Below, one piece after another: positions 8,466 through 18,904 of a stretch of 64,000 bases of DNA; the stretch's first letter is position 1; every line of letters begins with the position of its first letter. A model generated the notes under the pieces. It ran no database searches. It was not told the DNA's origin and saw only the letters and a list, made by a program, of their open reading frames with translations. The position numbers and the translations under genes were made by a program. The stretch is from Cyclobacteriaceae bacterium. Lineage in GTDB: Bacteria > Bacteroidota > Bacteroidia > Cytophagales > Cyclobacteriaceae. Where the stretch lies: assembly GCA_026003355.1 (NCBI GenBank), contig BPHC01000001.1, forward strand, positions 372,001 to 436,000, written 5' to 3'.

Positions 8466-8897
8466 GTGAAACCTAAAATTCTTGTGCTGTGTACCGGCAA
8501 TTCCTGCCGAAGCCAGATGGCCGAAGGATACTTGCGCCATTTTGCAAACGGAAAAGCTGACGTGTACAGCGCAGGCATTGAGGCTCACGGAGTAAACCCT
8601 ATGGCCGCGATGGTGATGAAAGAAGATGGCATCGATATTTCTGATCAAACATCCAACAAAATTGAAGACTACGCTCACCTGCAGTTTGATTTCGTGATTA
8701 CCGTATGCGATAACGCACGCGAACATTGTCCCTGGTTCCCGGCATCGGTTAAGCAACTGCACCACAACTTTCCTGACCCCCGCCAAAGCTATCGGCACGG
8801 AAGAGGATGTAAGAAACCAATTCAGGCAGGTAAGAGACAGTATAAAAAATTATATGAAGGATTTTGTGAACGATTATCTAAAGTAGTCCATAGTTAA
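8466..8897 (+). CDS. arsC: Arsenate reductase, low-molecular-weight phosphatase type, C-terminus frameshifted
   Basis: The N-terminus has the phosphatase loop CTGNSCR (Cys9 to Arg15) and ITVCDNAREHCPWFP, the paired redox cysteines of thioredoxin-coupled arsenate reductases. It starts with GTG at 8466. After FPDP the frame as given reads RQSYRHGRG and ends at 8897. Removing one C from the CCCCC run at 8777-8781 gives PDPAKAIGTEEDVRNQF, the normal family tail, ending at TAG 8884-8886. The intact protein would be about 139 residues. It reduces arsenate to arsenite, the substrate of the upstream ArsM. Confidence 0.88.
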   Translation: MKPKILVLCTGNSCRSQMAEGYLRHFANGKADVYSAGIEAHGVNPMAAMVMKEDGIDISDQTSNKIEDYAHLQFDFVITVCDNAREHCPWFPASVKQLHHNFPDPRQSYRHGRGCKKPIQAGKRQYKKLYEGFCERLSKVVHS

Positions 8898-9080
8898 TCA
8901 GTTTATTAGTCCATGGTTAATTAGTCCATAGTTCATTAGTCCATAGTTCATTAGTCCATGGTTCATTGGTCCATGGTTTATTGGTCCACGGTTAATCGGT
9001 TTAATAGTCTATTGTTAATTGGTCCATAGTTAATCGGTTTACCGGTCTATGGTTGATTAGTCTATTAGTCCATGGCTGAC
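8885..9080. repeat. Degenerate 15-bp tandem repeat (minisatellite)
   Basis: About eleven or twelve copies of a unit close to RGTCCATRGTTMATT. Five consecutive units between about 8911 and 8985 keep an exact 15-bp period; others carry an extra 7-8 bp insert of the form GGTTTAAT or are shortened. Variation is mostly A/G and C/T exchange. The array fills the gap between arsC and the serine gene, and begins at the corrected arsC stop. Confidence 0.85.
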
Positions 9081-9095
9081 ATTGGGTCAATTTTC

Positions 9096-9103
9096 TACAT
9101 TTG
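9096..9103 (+). promoter_or_regulatory. -7 promoter box TACATTTG
   Basis: Exact match to the Bacteroidota TAnnTTTG box, 18 bases before the ATG at 9122 of the serine biosynthesis fusion gene. No convincing -33 TTG lies at the expected distance. Confidence 0.5.
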
Positions 9104-9121
9104 CAGGTTATACACCAATCC

Positions 9122-11014
9122 ATGGATTTCAACAAGTTTATCGTAATCGATTTCGACAGTACATTTACCAAGGTTGAGGCCCTCGATCTGCTGGCCGACA
9201 TTATTTTTGACGGCCACCCCGAAAAAACCGGAATCAAACAACAAATAGCCGATATTACCAGCAAGGCTATGGAGGGTGAGATCTCCTTCCGGCAGGCCCT
9301 GGAAAAACGAATAGCCATTCTTAAACCCCACAAAAAGCATCTCGAACAACTGGCCGTTAGGCTCAGCGACCAGGTATCCGAGTCGTTTAAGCGTAACCAA
9401 AGTTTTTTCAAAAAATACGCTGACAACATTTATGTTATTTCAAACGGGTTCCACATATTCATTGACCCCGTGGTAACCGCTTTCGGCATTAAGCCCGAAA
9501 ACATTTTTGCCAACCGGTTTTTCTTCGATGAGCACGGCAATGTTACAGGCTTCGATACCGAAAACCCGCTTTCGGACAATAACGGCAAGGTAGAGCAGCT
9601 CAAACGCCTTAACCTTCCGGGCGATGTTTATGTAATCGGTGACGGTTACACCGATTATGAAATTAAGGCTGCCGGACTGGCCAACAAGTTTTATGCCTTT
9701 ACCGAAAATGTAGAGCGCAGTGCCGTAATGGAAAAAGCCGACCATATAACCCCCAGCCTGGATGAGTTTTTGTTCCTCAACAAGCTCAACACCGCCATAT
9801 CTTATCCGAAAAACCGCATTCATGTACTGCTTTTGGAAAACATCCATCCCGTGGCGGCAAATATCCTGCGTACCGATGGCTTTACTGTCGAAACCCTTCC
9901 GCACGCGCTTACCGAAGAAGAACTATGCCGAAAAATAGAAAACGTAAGTGTGCTGGGCATACGCTCCAAAACCCAGGTTACCGAAAAAGTTTTGCAGCAC
10001 GCCAACCGCCTTATGGCCATTGGCGCCTTCTGTATTGGTACCAACCAAATTGACCTGCCCGCTGCTACCCAAAAGGGTGTTGCTGTGTTCAACGCTCCGT
10101 TTAGCAATACCCGTTCGGTGGTTGAGCTGGCCCTGGCCGAAATGATTGCCCTGATGCGCAAACTGGTTGACAAATCAAACAAGTTGCATCAGGGTATCTG
10201 GGATAAATCGGCTGAAGGAAGTTACGAAATACGGGGCAAGCGCCTGGGAATTGTAGGTTATGGCAACATAGGTGCCCAGTTATCGGTACTGGCCGAAGCA
10301 CTGGGCATGCGCGTGTTTTATTACGATGTTGAAGAAAAGCTCGCGCTGGGCAATGCCACCAAGTGCAAATCGCTTAAAGAACTGCTTGAATTAAGCGATA
10401 TCGTTTCGCTGCACATTGATGGCCGCGAAAGCAACACAAACCTGATAAGCGACCGCGAGTTTGGCTGGATGCGCCAGGGAGTTATTTTTCTCAACCTCAG
10501 CCGCGGGCATGTAGTAGATATTCCGGCCCTGAGGCGGGCAATCGGTACAGGCAAAGTGGCCGGCTGCGCTATTGATGTTTTTCCACACGAACCCACGAGC
10601 AACAACGAAGAATTTATTTCAGAACTACGCGGATTGCCCAACACCATATTAACCCCCCATATAGGCGGAAGCACCCGCGAAGCCCAGGAAAATATTGGCA
10701 TGTTCGTTCCTTCGCGCATTCAGGACTACATTAACACCGGCAGCACTTCTGGCAGTGTAAATTTACCCAACCTCGCCTTACCTGCACTCGAAAACGCCCA
10801 TCGCCTCATTCACATTCACGAAAATGTACCAGGTATTCTTGCGCAGATTAACCGCATTCTGGCCAACCATAACATAAACGTTGTGGGACAGTACCTGAAA
10901 ACCAACGAACTAATTGGCTACGTAATTACCGATATCGACAAGGAATACAACAAAGAGGTAATACGCGAATTGCGTAAAATTGAGCATACCATCAAATTCA
11001 GGATACTGTATTAA
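9122..11014 (+). CDS. serA: Phosphoserine phosphatase / D-3-phosphoglycerate dehydrogenase fusion
   Basis: A 630-residue fusion. Residues 1 to about 215 are a HAD phosphatase of the SerB type: motif I DFDST (10-14), motif II SNG (107-109), the lysine of NNGK (153-156) and motif IV GDGYTD (173-178). Residues about 230-540 are a phosphoglycerate dehydrogenase: GYGNIG nucleotide loop (389-394), Arg461 in LSRGH, Glu490 in FPHEP and His513 in TPHIGG. An ACT domain follows at about 560-630 (VPGILAQINRIL), the site of serine feedback in many SerA proteins. With serC downstream, two genes encode all three steps from 3-phosphoglycerate to serine. All catalytic residues are present in both halves. Start ATG 9122 is chosen over the TTG at 9101, which overlaps the promoter box. 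Confidence 0.88.
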   Translation: MDFNKFIVIDFDSTFTKVEALDLLADIIFDGHPEKTGIKQQIADITSKAMEGEISFRQALEKRIAILKPHKKHLEQLAVRLSDQVSESFKRNQSFFKKYADNIYVISNGFHIFIDPVVTAFGIKPENIFANRFFFDEHGNVTGFDTENPLSDNNGKVEQLKRLNLPGDVYVIGDGYTDYEIKAAGLANKFYAFTENVERSAVMEKADHITPSLDEFLFLNKLNTAISYPKNRIHVLLLENIHPVAANILRTDGFTVETLPHALTEEELCRKIENVSVLGIRSKTQVTEKVLQHANRLMAIGAFCIGTNQIDLPAATQKGVAVFNAPFSNTRSVVELALAEMIALMRKLVDKSNKLHQGIWDKSAEGSYEIRGKRLGIVGYGNIGAQLSVLAEALGMRVFYYDVEEKLALGNATKCKSLKELLELSDIVSLHIDGRESNTNLISDREFGWMRQGVIFLNLSRGHVVDIPALRRAIGTGKVAGCAIDVFPHEPTSNNEEFISELRGLPNTILTPHIGGSTREAQENIGMFVPSRIQDYINTGSTSGSVNLPNLALPALENAHRLIHIHENVPGILAQINRILANHNINVVGQYLKTNELIGYVITDIDKEYNKEVIRELRKIEHTIKFRILY

Positions 11015-11054
11015 CCGCGCACAGATCATGGACCCGCTGGTAACCGCACCCTAA

Positions 11055-11270
11055 AATAAAAAACCCACCGGGTTTGGCGAGGTGTTTTCATGAACCCCGT
11101 AACGACAGGTTTTGAGCTGCAACGCATTCGCAATCTTCCACTGTTACCCTGCTCAGCCGAGCGAGGTCCCGCCGAAACGGGATGAGGCCTGATTTTGAAC
11201 ACGTGCTTCACTCGGTATGGTCATACTTGTTAGGTTCAGCAAACGTGTCCCAAACCCTGGTGGGCTTTCT
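11055..11270 (-). ncRNA. Structured small RNA gene, candidate 6S RNA
   Basis: A transcript of about 215 nt is predicted on the minus strand. It has an exact promoter upstream (11305-11275). Its ends form a long closing stem: CCCACC-A-GGGTTTGG (11264-11250) pairs with CCAAACCCGGTGGG (11077-11064) with one bulged A. The 3' arm is at the same time a terminator, AAACCC-GGT-GGGTTT followed by a U-rich tail (11063-11053). Internal hairpins include CCCG/CGGG near 11180-11166, GCTC/GAGC near 11163-11152 and ACACGT/ACGTGT. No RNase P core (GAGGAAAGUCC), tmRNA or SRP motif was found. Length, closed ends and independent promoter resemble 6S RNA (Rfam 6S-Flavo); that identity is inference. Confidence 0.6.
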
Positions 11271-11274
11271 ATGG

Positions 11275-11305
11275 CAAACGTATTAAAAAGGATATACCCC
11301 GTCAA
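11275..11305 (-). promoter_or_regulatory. Consensus promoter of the small RNA
   Basis: On the minus strand TTG (11305-11303), a 20-base spacer, then TACGTTTG (11282-11275). Both elements and the spacing fit the Bacteroidota housekeeping promoter, and the predicted start is close to 11270. Confidence 0.65.
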
Positions 11306-11338
11306 TATTGCTTTTCATCTAAATTTTTATTTAAGCGC

Positions 11339-11346
11339 TACCTTTG
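11339..11346 (+). promoter_or_regulatory. -7 promoter box TACCTTTG of serC
   Basis: Exact TAnnTTTG match with only 7 bases between it and the ATG at 11354, so the transcript would be leaderless or nearly so. Confidence 0.55.
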
Positions 11347-11353
11347 CAGGTTT

Positions 11354-12430
11354 ATGAAACTTAACATAAATTTTAACCCGGGTCCTTCGCAGTTATACTT
11401 TACTGTCCCCGATCACATCCGGCAGGCCCTGCGCGAAGGCGTGCCATCGTTGTCACATCGAAGTTCGGCATTTGAAAAGATTTTTGCAGAGGCTGTCGAA
11501 AACATCAGGGCCCTGCTCAGCCTGCCGGCAAGTTATTCGGTACTGTTCTGTTCTTCGGCCACCGAAATATGGGAACGCATCATCCAGAATCTTACAGCCG
11601 AACACTCCGTACATCTTTCGGCAGGTGCATTCGGCAGGCGATTTTACGATACGGCCGTGCAGCTGGGCCGCAAATCAGTTGTTGTGGAAAAACCTATGGG
11701 CGAAGGATTCAGCAAAGCACCCGAAATTCCGCCTACCGAACTGGTGGCCATAACCCATAATGAAACCAGCACCGGAGTTACAACGCCTACCGAAGTAATC
11801 CGTTCAATAAAAAATTCAAATCCCTCCTGCCTGATAGCTGTTGATGCCGTATCATCACTGCCCTATCCCCGCTTTGATTACGAAAGCATAGATACGCTCT
11901 TCTTTTCCGTGCAAAAGGGTTTTGGCCTTCCGGCCGGACTGGGTGTGTGGCTGGTGAATGAAAAATGTATGGAGAAGGAAGAACACCTGCGCAGCCGTGG
12001 CCATGTTACCGGTTCATACCACAACCTGAGCAGCCTGTTAAAACACGCCAAAAAAAACCAAACCCCCGAAACACCCAATGTTATGGGCATCTACCTGCTG
12101 GCCAAAGTGTCGGCCGATATGCTGCGCAGGAGCATTGAAATTCTGCGCAGGGAAACCGAATACAAAGCAGCCGTGCTGTACAATGCGCTGGAGCAACACA
12201 AAGAGCTTGCGCCATTTGTAAAGCAAAATACAGTACGGTCGCCAACAGTTATCGTTGCCGAAACCGGTACACACACCGCCACCCTGTACAACCGGCTCGT
12301 GGAACACGGCATTCAGCCCGGCGAAGGTTATGGCCGGCTAAACACCACTACGCTGCGGTTCGCCAACTTCCCGGCACACTCCAAAGAGCAGGCAGAGCAA
12401 CTTGCCGACATCCTTACAAACTATGCGTAA
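11354..12430 (+). CDS. serC: Phosphoserine aminotransferase-like protein (class V aminotransferase)
   Basis: A 358-residue PLP enzyme of fold type I. The N-terminal NFNPGPSQL motif, VAITHNETSTGV, AVDAVSSLP (cofactor aspartate) and FSVQKGFGLPAG (PLP lysine) are typical of SerC and related class V enzymes. It would transaminate 3-phosphohydroxypyruvate with glutamate to give phosphoserine. The preceding gene supplies the dehydrogenase and phosphatase steps, which strongly supports this role. It follows the small RNA locus and has its own promoter box. Confidence 0.85.
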   Translation: MKLNINFNPGPSQLYFTVPDHIRQALREGVPSLSHRSSAFEKIFAEAVENIRALLSLPASYSVLFCSSATEIWERIIQNLTAEHSVHLSAGAFGRRFYDTAVQLGRKSVVVEKPMGEGFSKAPEIPPTELVAITHNETSTGVTTPTEVIRSIKNSNPSCLIAVDAVSSLPYPRFDYESIDTLFFSVQKGFGLPAGLGVWLVNEKCMEKEEHLRSRGHVTGSYHNLSSLLKHAKKNQTPETPNVMGIYLLAKVSADMLRRSIEILRRETEYKAAVLYNALEQHKELAPFVKQNTVRSPTVIVAETGTHTATLYNRLVEHGIQPGEGYGRLNTTTLRFANFPAHSKEQAEQLADILTNYA

Positions 12431-12514
12431 AAACAAACAATTTTTTTGTCGATAACTGTTTAAACCTATTCTCATACCATTTATCTAAATTGCACGGCTA
12501 ACCCCTGCCCAACC

Positions 12515-13054
12515 TTGACCGACAAGGAGTTACTCGACAAAATCCGTAACCCCGAAACACGCAATTACGGGTTTAACCTGCTGGTGCGAACCTACCAGAA
12601 GCGCGTTTATTACCATATCCGCAAAATGGTGATTGACCATGACGATGCAGACGACCTCACCCAGGAGGTATTTTTAAAAATATTCCGCCACATTCACCAC
12701 TTCCGCGAAGACGCCCAACTGTTTACATGGATATACCGAATTGCCACCAACGAATGCCTCAGTTTTCTGCAACGCAAAAAGAGACGCTTCTTTCTTCCCA
12801 TTGGCGATGTAGCCCGTGAATTATCGGCCAAAATCGACAGCTCCCCGCACCTATCGGGCGATGAAATCCAGAAAAAACTGCAAAAAGCCCTGCTTACCCT
12901 GCCCGAAAAGCAGCGCCTGGTTTTTAATATGAAATATTTTGACGACCTGTCGTACGAGCAAATTGCCGAAATTACCGGTACCACCATAGGAGCCCTGAAA
13001 GCCAGCTACCACCATGCGGTAAAAAAAATTGAAGAATATTTAAACCATGTTTAA
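12515..13054 (+). CDS. ECF-type RNA polymerase sigma factor
   Basis: A 179-residue sigma-70 family protein. Region 2 shows DHDDADDLTQEVFLKIFRH and FTWIYRIATNECLSFLQRKKR; region 4 shows LPEKQRLVFNMKYFDDLSYEQIAEITGTT and a helix-turn-helix. No ATG fits, so TTG 12515 is taken as the start. The next gene encodes a small single-span membrane protein at the position of an anti-sigma factor, followed by a Spy-like periplasmic protein; the cluster looks like an envelope stress circuit. The promoter it recognises cannot be told from this window. Confidence 0.88.
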   Translation: MTDKELLDKIRNPETRNYGFNLLVRTYQKRVYYHIRKMVIDHDDADDLTQEVFLKIFRHIHHFREDAQLFTWIYRIATNECLSFLQRKKRRFFLPIGDVARELSAKIDSSPHLSGDEIQKKLQKALLTLPEKQRLVFNMKYFDDLSYEQIAEITGTTIGALKASYHHAVKKIEEYLNHV

Positions 13055-13094
13055 ACCTGCCCATATATAAAGTTATCTAAAAAACGACATCGCC

Positions 13095-13493
13095 ATGAAA
13101 CTGAGTGATATACCCAAAAAGCCCGTTTTCGAAGTCCCCGAAGGATACTTCGACCGCCTGCCCGGAATAATTCAGGCGCGCATGGCCAGGCCTTCTCCCG
13201 GACAACAAGGCGTGCTGGTGCCGTTACTTCGCCTGGCCATTCCGGTTCTGCTGGCCGGTATAATAATTTGGCAACTGGCACGCCCCGAAAAGCAACAGTC
13301 GCCTCAGGAAATACTGGCTTCTGTTCAAACCGAAGAGCTTATTCTGTACCTTGCCCATACTGACATAACCCTGCATGAAATACTGGATAACCTGGACCCC
13401 GCAACCATCCCGGGCGAAGCCGTGGAGCAGGAAGTGTATAACCTGTTTGAAGACGAAGATTTGACAGATGACGATTTGTTGAACAGCCTTTAA
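13095..13493 (+). CDS. Single-span membrane protein, putative anti-sigma factor
   Basis: A 132-residue protein with a cytoplasmic-looking N-terminus (about 1-40), one membrane helix (about 42-62, LLRLAIPVLLAGIIIWQLA) and an acidic C-terminal part ending in EDEDLTDDDLL. The N-terminus has PVFEVPEGYFDRLP, a motif common in small proteins following ECF sigma genes in this phylum. No zinc-binding anti-sigma motif (HxxxCxxC) is seen. The role is inferred from position 40 bases after the sigma gene. Confidence 0.6.
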   Translation: MKLSDIPKKPVFEVPEGYFDRLPGIIQARMARPSPGQQGVLVPLLRLAIPVLLAGIIIWQLARPEKQQSPQEILASVQTEELILYLAHTDITLHEILDNLDPATIPGEAVEQEVYNLFEDEDLTDDDLLNSL

Positions 13494-13505
13494 AGATTTC
13501 AAGCT

Positions 13506-14006
13506 ATGAAAAACTGGATTTGCATATTGCTGCTTTTGCCTCTTATGGGCAACGCTCAGCAGGAGCCGCAAAATAACCCAAGGGCCCGTCAGAAAATCGA
13601 GGCCGCCCGAATTGCTTTCATTACCGAACGGCTGGGACTTACCCCGGAAGAAGCCGAAAAATTCTGGCCCCTCTACCGCGAGTTCGTACAAAAACGCATG
13701 GAAATGCGCCGGCAGTTTGAGCAACAAATGAAAGAGATGCGCGAAAATGCAGCCGACCCGGACAGGCAGAAAAAGCTGGTGGAAATGGAACTGCAACTTA
13801 AACAACGCGATCTGGACCTGGAAAAGGAATACTCCGGCAAACTCATGCAAACCATATCTCCGCAAAAACTTATGTCGCTACGACAGGCCGAAGCCGACTT
13901 CAGGGAACTGGTACTGAGGCAAATACAGCAACGACAATTGCAACAACAACGACAACAAAAGCTACAGGATCGGAATGAGCAACGACTCAGGCAGCGCAAC
14001 AATTAA
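13506..14006 (+). CDS. Spy/CpxP-like periplasmic protein
   Basis: A 166-residue secreted protein with a signal peptide ending at NAQ. The mature part is almost wholly helical and rich in Gln, Arg and Glu. ERLGLTPEEAEKFWPLYREF is the recurring LTxEEAxxFWPLY motif of Spy-like periplasmic chaperone or metal-sensor proteins in Bacteroidota. The C-terminus is a Gln/Arg-rich tail. It lies 12 bases after the putative anti-sigma gene, so it may be a regulated output or a co-sensor. Confidence 0.7.
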   Translation: MKNWICILLLLPLMGNAQQEPQNNPRARQKIEAARIAFITERLGLTPEEAEKFWPLYREFVQKRMEMRRQFEQQMKEMRENAADPDRQKKLVEMELQLKQRDLDLEKEYSGKLMQTISPQKLMSLRQAEADFRELVLRQIQQRQLQQQRQQKLQDRNEQRLRQRNN

Positions 14007-14009
14007 AAC

Positions 14010-14951
14010 ATGCCCCGCGCCCCTGTTTGGTTTGGGTTGCCGTTCATGCTGGCGTCCTTTGTTCTTTACGGACAGGACGCTGATGCTTTTAAAAGCAAAA
14101 CCGATTCCCTTCCAGCGCTAACCGATACCCTCTCGGTGTTCCGGCTTATCGACAGCCTGATGGTGCTCTTTGATGAAGAAGAACAATCGGTCTTTCACTT
14201 CAGGCTAACCTATAACAGCAATGTTATGGCAGCTGGTCGTACGCTGGGTATTGACCAGTTTGGGCTATCCCCCGGTGTTACCTGGTACCACAAATCCGGA
14301 TTTTATGCCGATGCCACACTGTACTGGAGCGCTGATTTTGAACCCAGATATTACCTTACCGTACTCTCAGCCGGATTTGCCCGAAGCATCTCCACACATT
14401 TCATGGCCTCGGCATCGTACGACCGGTACGAATACCGGTTTGACGACAGTTATGTGCCCTTTCGCAATGCCTTTACCCTTTCGGCTGCTTACGATTTTAC
14501 CTATCTGGTGCTTCAAACCGATTATACCTTCTTTTATGGCGATGAACAGGTGCACCGCATAACCCCATCGGTTACCGGCCAGTTCAGCAAAAATAATTTT
14601 CTGGCAATGGACCGCATACGCTTTACGCCGGGCCTGTATCTCCTCTTTGGCGATGCCGTGTTTACGGAAATTATTCTGCCCCAAACAGCCGCCGAATGGA
14701 CCATAGCGCTCTGGCGCATGCGCAACGGCCTGCCCTGGTACACGGTAAAAACCCATCGCGAATTTGGCCTTATGAATTATGCCTTTACCGCTCCGGTTTA
14801 CTTTGAGAAAAGCAACTTTTCGTTCATGGTAAGTTATATGTACAATGTGCCCCGTCCTTTGCCCGGTGAAATACTTGATCTTTCAGAAAGCAGCTTCATC
14901 ATGGCGGGCCTTTCTTACCGCCTTCCGGTAAAACGAAAATCCGATTGGTGA
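14010..14951 (+). CDS. Outer membrane beta-barrel protein of unknown function
   Basis: A 313-residue protein with a signal peptide ending near LYGQ, a short Ser/Thr/Leu-rich linker, then repeated amphipathic strands with many aromatic residues (for example FARSISTHFMASASYDRYEYRF) and a C-terminus with LSYRLP. This pattern indicates an outer membrane barrel. No family was recognised. It is 3 bases after the Spy-like gene and probably co-transcribed. Confidence 0.6.
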   Translation: MPRAPVWFGLPFMLASFVLYGQDADAFKSKTDSLPALTDTLSVFRLIDSLMVLFDEEEQSVFHFRLTYNSNVMAAGRTLGIDQFGLSPGVTWYHKSGFYADATLYWSADFEPRYYLTVLSAGFARSISTHFMASASYDRYEYRFDDSYVPFRNAFTLSAAYDFTYLVLQTDYTFFYGDEQVHRITPSVTGQFSKNNFLAMDRIRFTPGLYLLFGDAVFTEIILPQTAAEWTIALWRMRNGLPWYTVKTHREFGLMNYAFTAPVYFEKSNFSFMVSYMYNVPRPLPGEILDLSESSFIMAGLSYRLPVKRKSDW

Positions 14952-14996
14952 AGTCGGCAGGTTTGAATATTTTTCGAAAATTCAAACCGCCGCATC

Positions 14997-16847
14997 ATGA
15001 AACACCTTCACCTTTTTCTTCTTTTGCTAGCCTTTACCCTCCCGGCGCAGGACTACCGCTGGCAGCAACACGTAAACTACCAGATGAAAGTACGCCTGGA
15101 TGTAAAAACCCACAGGCTGGAAGGAACCCAGAAATTAACCTATACCAACCATTCGCCCGATACCCTCAGCAAAGTTTATTATCATCTCTATTACAATGCC
15201 TTTCAGCCGGGTTCTATGATGGATGTGCGATCGCGCACCATTGCCGACCCCGACCGGCGTGTAACCGACCGCATCGCAAAGCTATCCGACAGCGAAATAG
15301 GCTATCAGCATATTCTGGAACTCAAACAGGATGGCCGACCCGCATCATACACCGTTAACGGTACCCTGCTGGAAGTAACCCTTCCGCGCCCCATATTGCC
15401 TGGCACAAAAGCCGTGTTCGACATGAAGTTTGAAGCTCAGGTACCGGTGCAAATCAGGCGCACAGGACGCAATAACCGCGAGGGCATTGCCTATTCCATG
15501 ACCCAGTGGTATCCCAAAATGGCCGAATACGACCATCAGGGATGGCACGCCTACCAGTACGTGGGCCGGGAGTTTCATGGCGTATGGGGCGATTTTGATG
15601 TACAGATTACCATTGACCCGGCCTTTGTTATAGGCGCTACGGGTGTGCTCCAAAACCCGAATGAGATTGGCCATGGATATGAAAAAAACGGTTCGAAGGT
15701 TAACCGCCCGCAAGGTGAACTAACCTGGCACTTTGTTGCCAAAAATGTAATCGATTTTGCGTGGGCTGCCGATCCCGACTATACCCATACCATAACACAG
15801 GTGCCCGATGGCCCCGAAGTACATTTCTTCTACCAGAGAAACGAAAAAACAGCCGAAAACTGGAACCGCATGCAGGAGTATGTGGTCAGGCATTTTCAGT
15901 TTATGAACCGCTCGTTCGGCAAATATCCCTATCCGGTATATTCGGTTATTCAGGGTGGCGATGGCGGCATGGAATACCCCATGTGCACCCTGGTTTTGGG
16001 CGAAGGCAATTTCAGCGGGTTGCTCAGCACCACCGTCCATGAAATATGCCACAGCTGGTTCCAGGCGGTTTTGGCCAGTAACGAATCGTTGTATCCGTGG
16101 ATGGACGAAGGCTTTACTTCTTTTGCTCAGGATGAATCGCTGGCAAATCTTTTTAACACAGGCAACAATCCTCACGAAGACTCATACCAAAGCTACCTGG
16201 CCCTGGTGCGCAGCGGACTTCAGGAACCGGCCAGCCAGCACTCCGACCACTTTACCACAAACCGTGCTTACAGCACAGCCGCCTACAGCATGGGCAGCCT
16301 GCTGCTTAACCAGCTTAAATATATAATGGGCGATGAGGCATTTTACCGCGCCATGCGCAACTATTACAATGCCTGGAAATTCCGGCACCCGGAACCAAAC
16401 GACTTTATACGCATCATGGAAAAAACTTCCGGTATGAGCCTGCATTGGTTTATGCGCTACTGGATTCACACCACCAAGCGAATTGATTACGGAATAAAGC
16501 AGGTGCTGGAGCAGGACGGAAAAACCTTTGTGGTCCTGGAACGTATTGGCGAATTGCCCATGCCGGCAGAGCTAACAGTTACCTGGCGCAACGGCACCAC
16601 CGAAGTGTTTTACCTTCCGCTAAACGAAACCCTCGGAAACAAAAAGGCCCCGACCAGCATAAAATGGAACGTGCTAACCCCATGGCCATGGGTTAATCCA
16701 ACCTATATTGTGGAAATTAACCGCGCTTCAAAAGATATTCTGCTACTGGAGCTGGATGCCAGACAGCAGACAGCCGATATTAACCGAGAGAATAACCGTG
16801 TGGATTTCAGTATACCATTAAAAGGCTATGCCGATCCAACCCGGTAA
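14997..16847 (+). CDS. M1 family metallopeptidase (secreted aminopeptidase-like)
   Basis: A 616-residue protein with a signal peptide ending near PAQD. The N-terminal domain is the beta-sandwich of gluzincin M1 peptidases. The catalytic domain has the substrate-binding GGMEYP motif and the zinc site TVHEICHSW followed after 18 residues by DEGF, giving HExxH-(18)-E. All catalytic residues are present. It should cleave N-terminal residues from peptides in the periplasm or outside the cell. It starts 45 bases after the barrel gene and is the last gene before the promoter of ligA. Confidence 0.9.
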   Translation: MKHLHLFLLLLAFTLPAQDYRWQQHVNYQMKVRLDVKTHRLEGTQKLTYTNHSPDTLSKVYYHLYYNAFQPGSMMDVRSRTIADPDRRVTDRIAKLSDSEIGYQHILELKQDGRPASYTVNGTLLEVTLPRPILPGTKAVFDMKFEAQVPVQIRRTGRNNREGIAYSMTQWYPKMAEYDHQGWHAYQYVGREFHGVWGDFDVQITIDPAFVIGATGVLQNPNEIGHGYEKNGSKVNRPQGELTWHFVAKNVIDFAWAADPDYTHTITQVPDGPEVHFFYQRNEKTAENWNRMQEYVVRHFQFMNRSFGKYPYPVYSVIQGGDGGMEYPMCTLVLGEGNFSGLLSTTVHEICHSWFQAVLASNESLYPWMDEGFTSFAQDESLANLFNTGNNPHEDSYQSYLALVRSGLQEPASQHSDHFTTNRAYSTAAYSMGSLLLNQLKYIMGDEAFYRAMRNYYNAWKFRHPEPNDFIRIMEKTSGMSLHWFMRYWIHTTKRIDYGIKQVLEQDGKTFVVLERIGELPMPAELTVTWRNGTTEVFYLPLNETLGNKKAPTSIKWNVLTPWPWVNPTYIVEINRASKDILLLELDARQQTADINRENNRVDFSIPLKGYADPTR

Positions 16848-16859
16848 GTGGCAAAACTT

Positions 16860-16867
16860 TAATTTTG
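16860..16867 (+). promoter_or_regulatory. -7 promoter box TAATTTTG of ligA
   Basis: Exact TAnnTTTG match, 18 bases before ATG 16886. The alternative TTG start at 16865 lies inside this box, which argues for ATG 16886. Confidence 0.55.
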
Positions 16868-16885
16868 CTGCTCAACACCTGCGCC

Positions 16886-18902
<2,017 letters not shown>

Positions 18903-18904
18903 AC

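Noticed and set aside
8885-9080. CRISPR-like array
   Set aside because: The repeats are 15 bp and contiguous, without spacers, and no cas genes are present.
11026-11211. A 61-codon minus-strand ORF in the serine intergenic region
   Set aside because: It overlaps the structured RNA, has arginine-rich low-information sequence and no family signs.
11055-11270. RNase P RNA, tmRNA or SRP RNA
   Set aside because: The universally conserved core of RNase P, a tRNA-like end with CCA, and the SRP domain IV loop are all absent.
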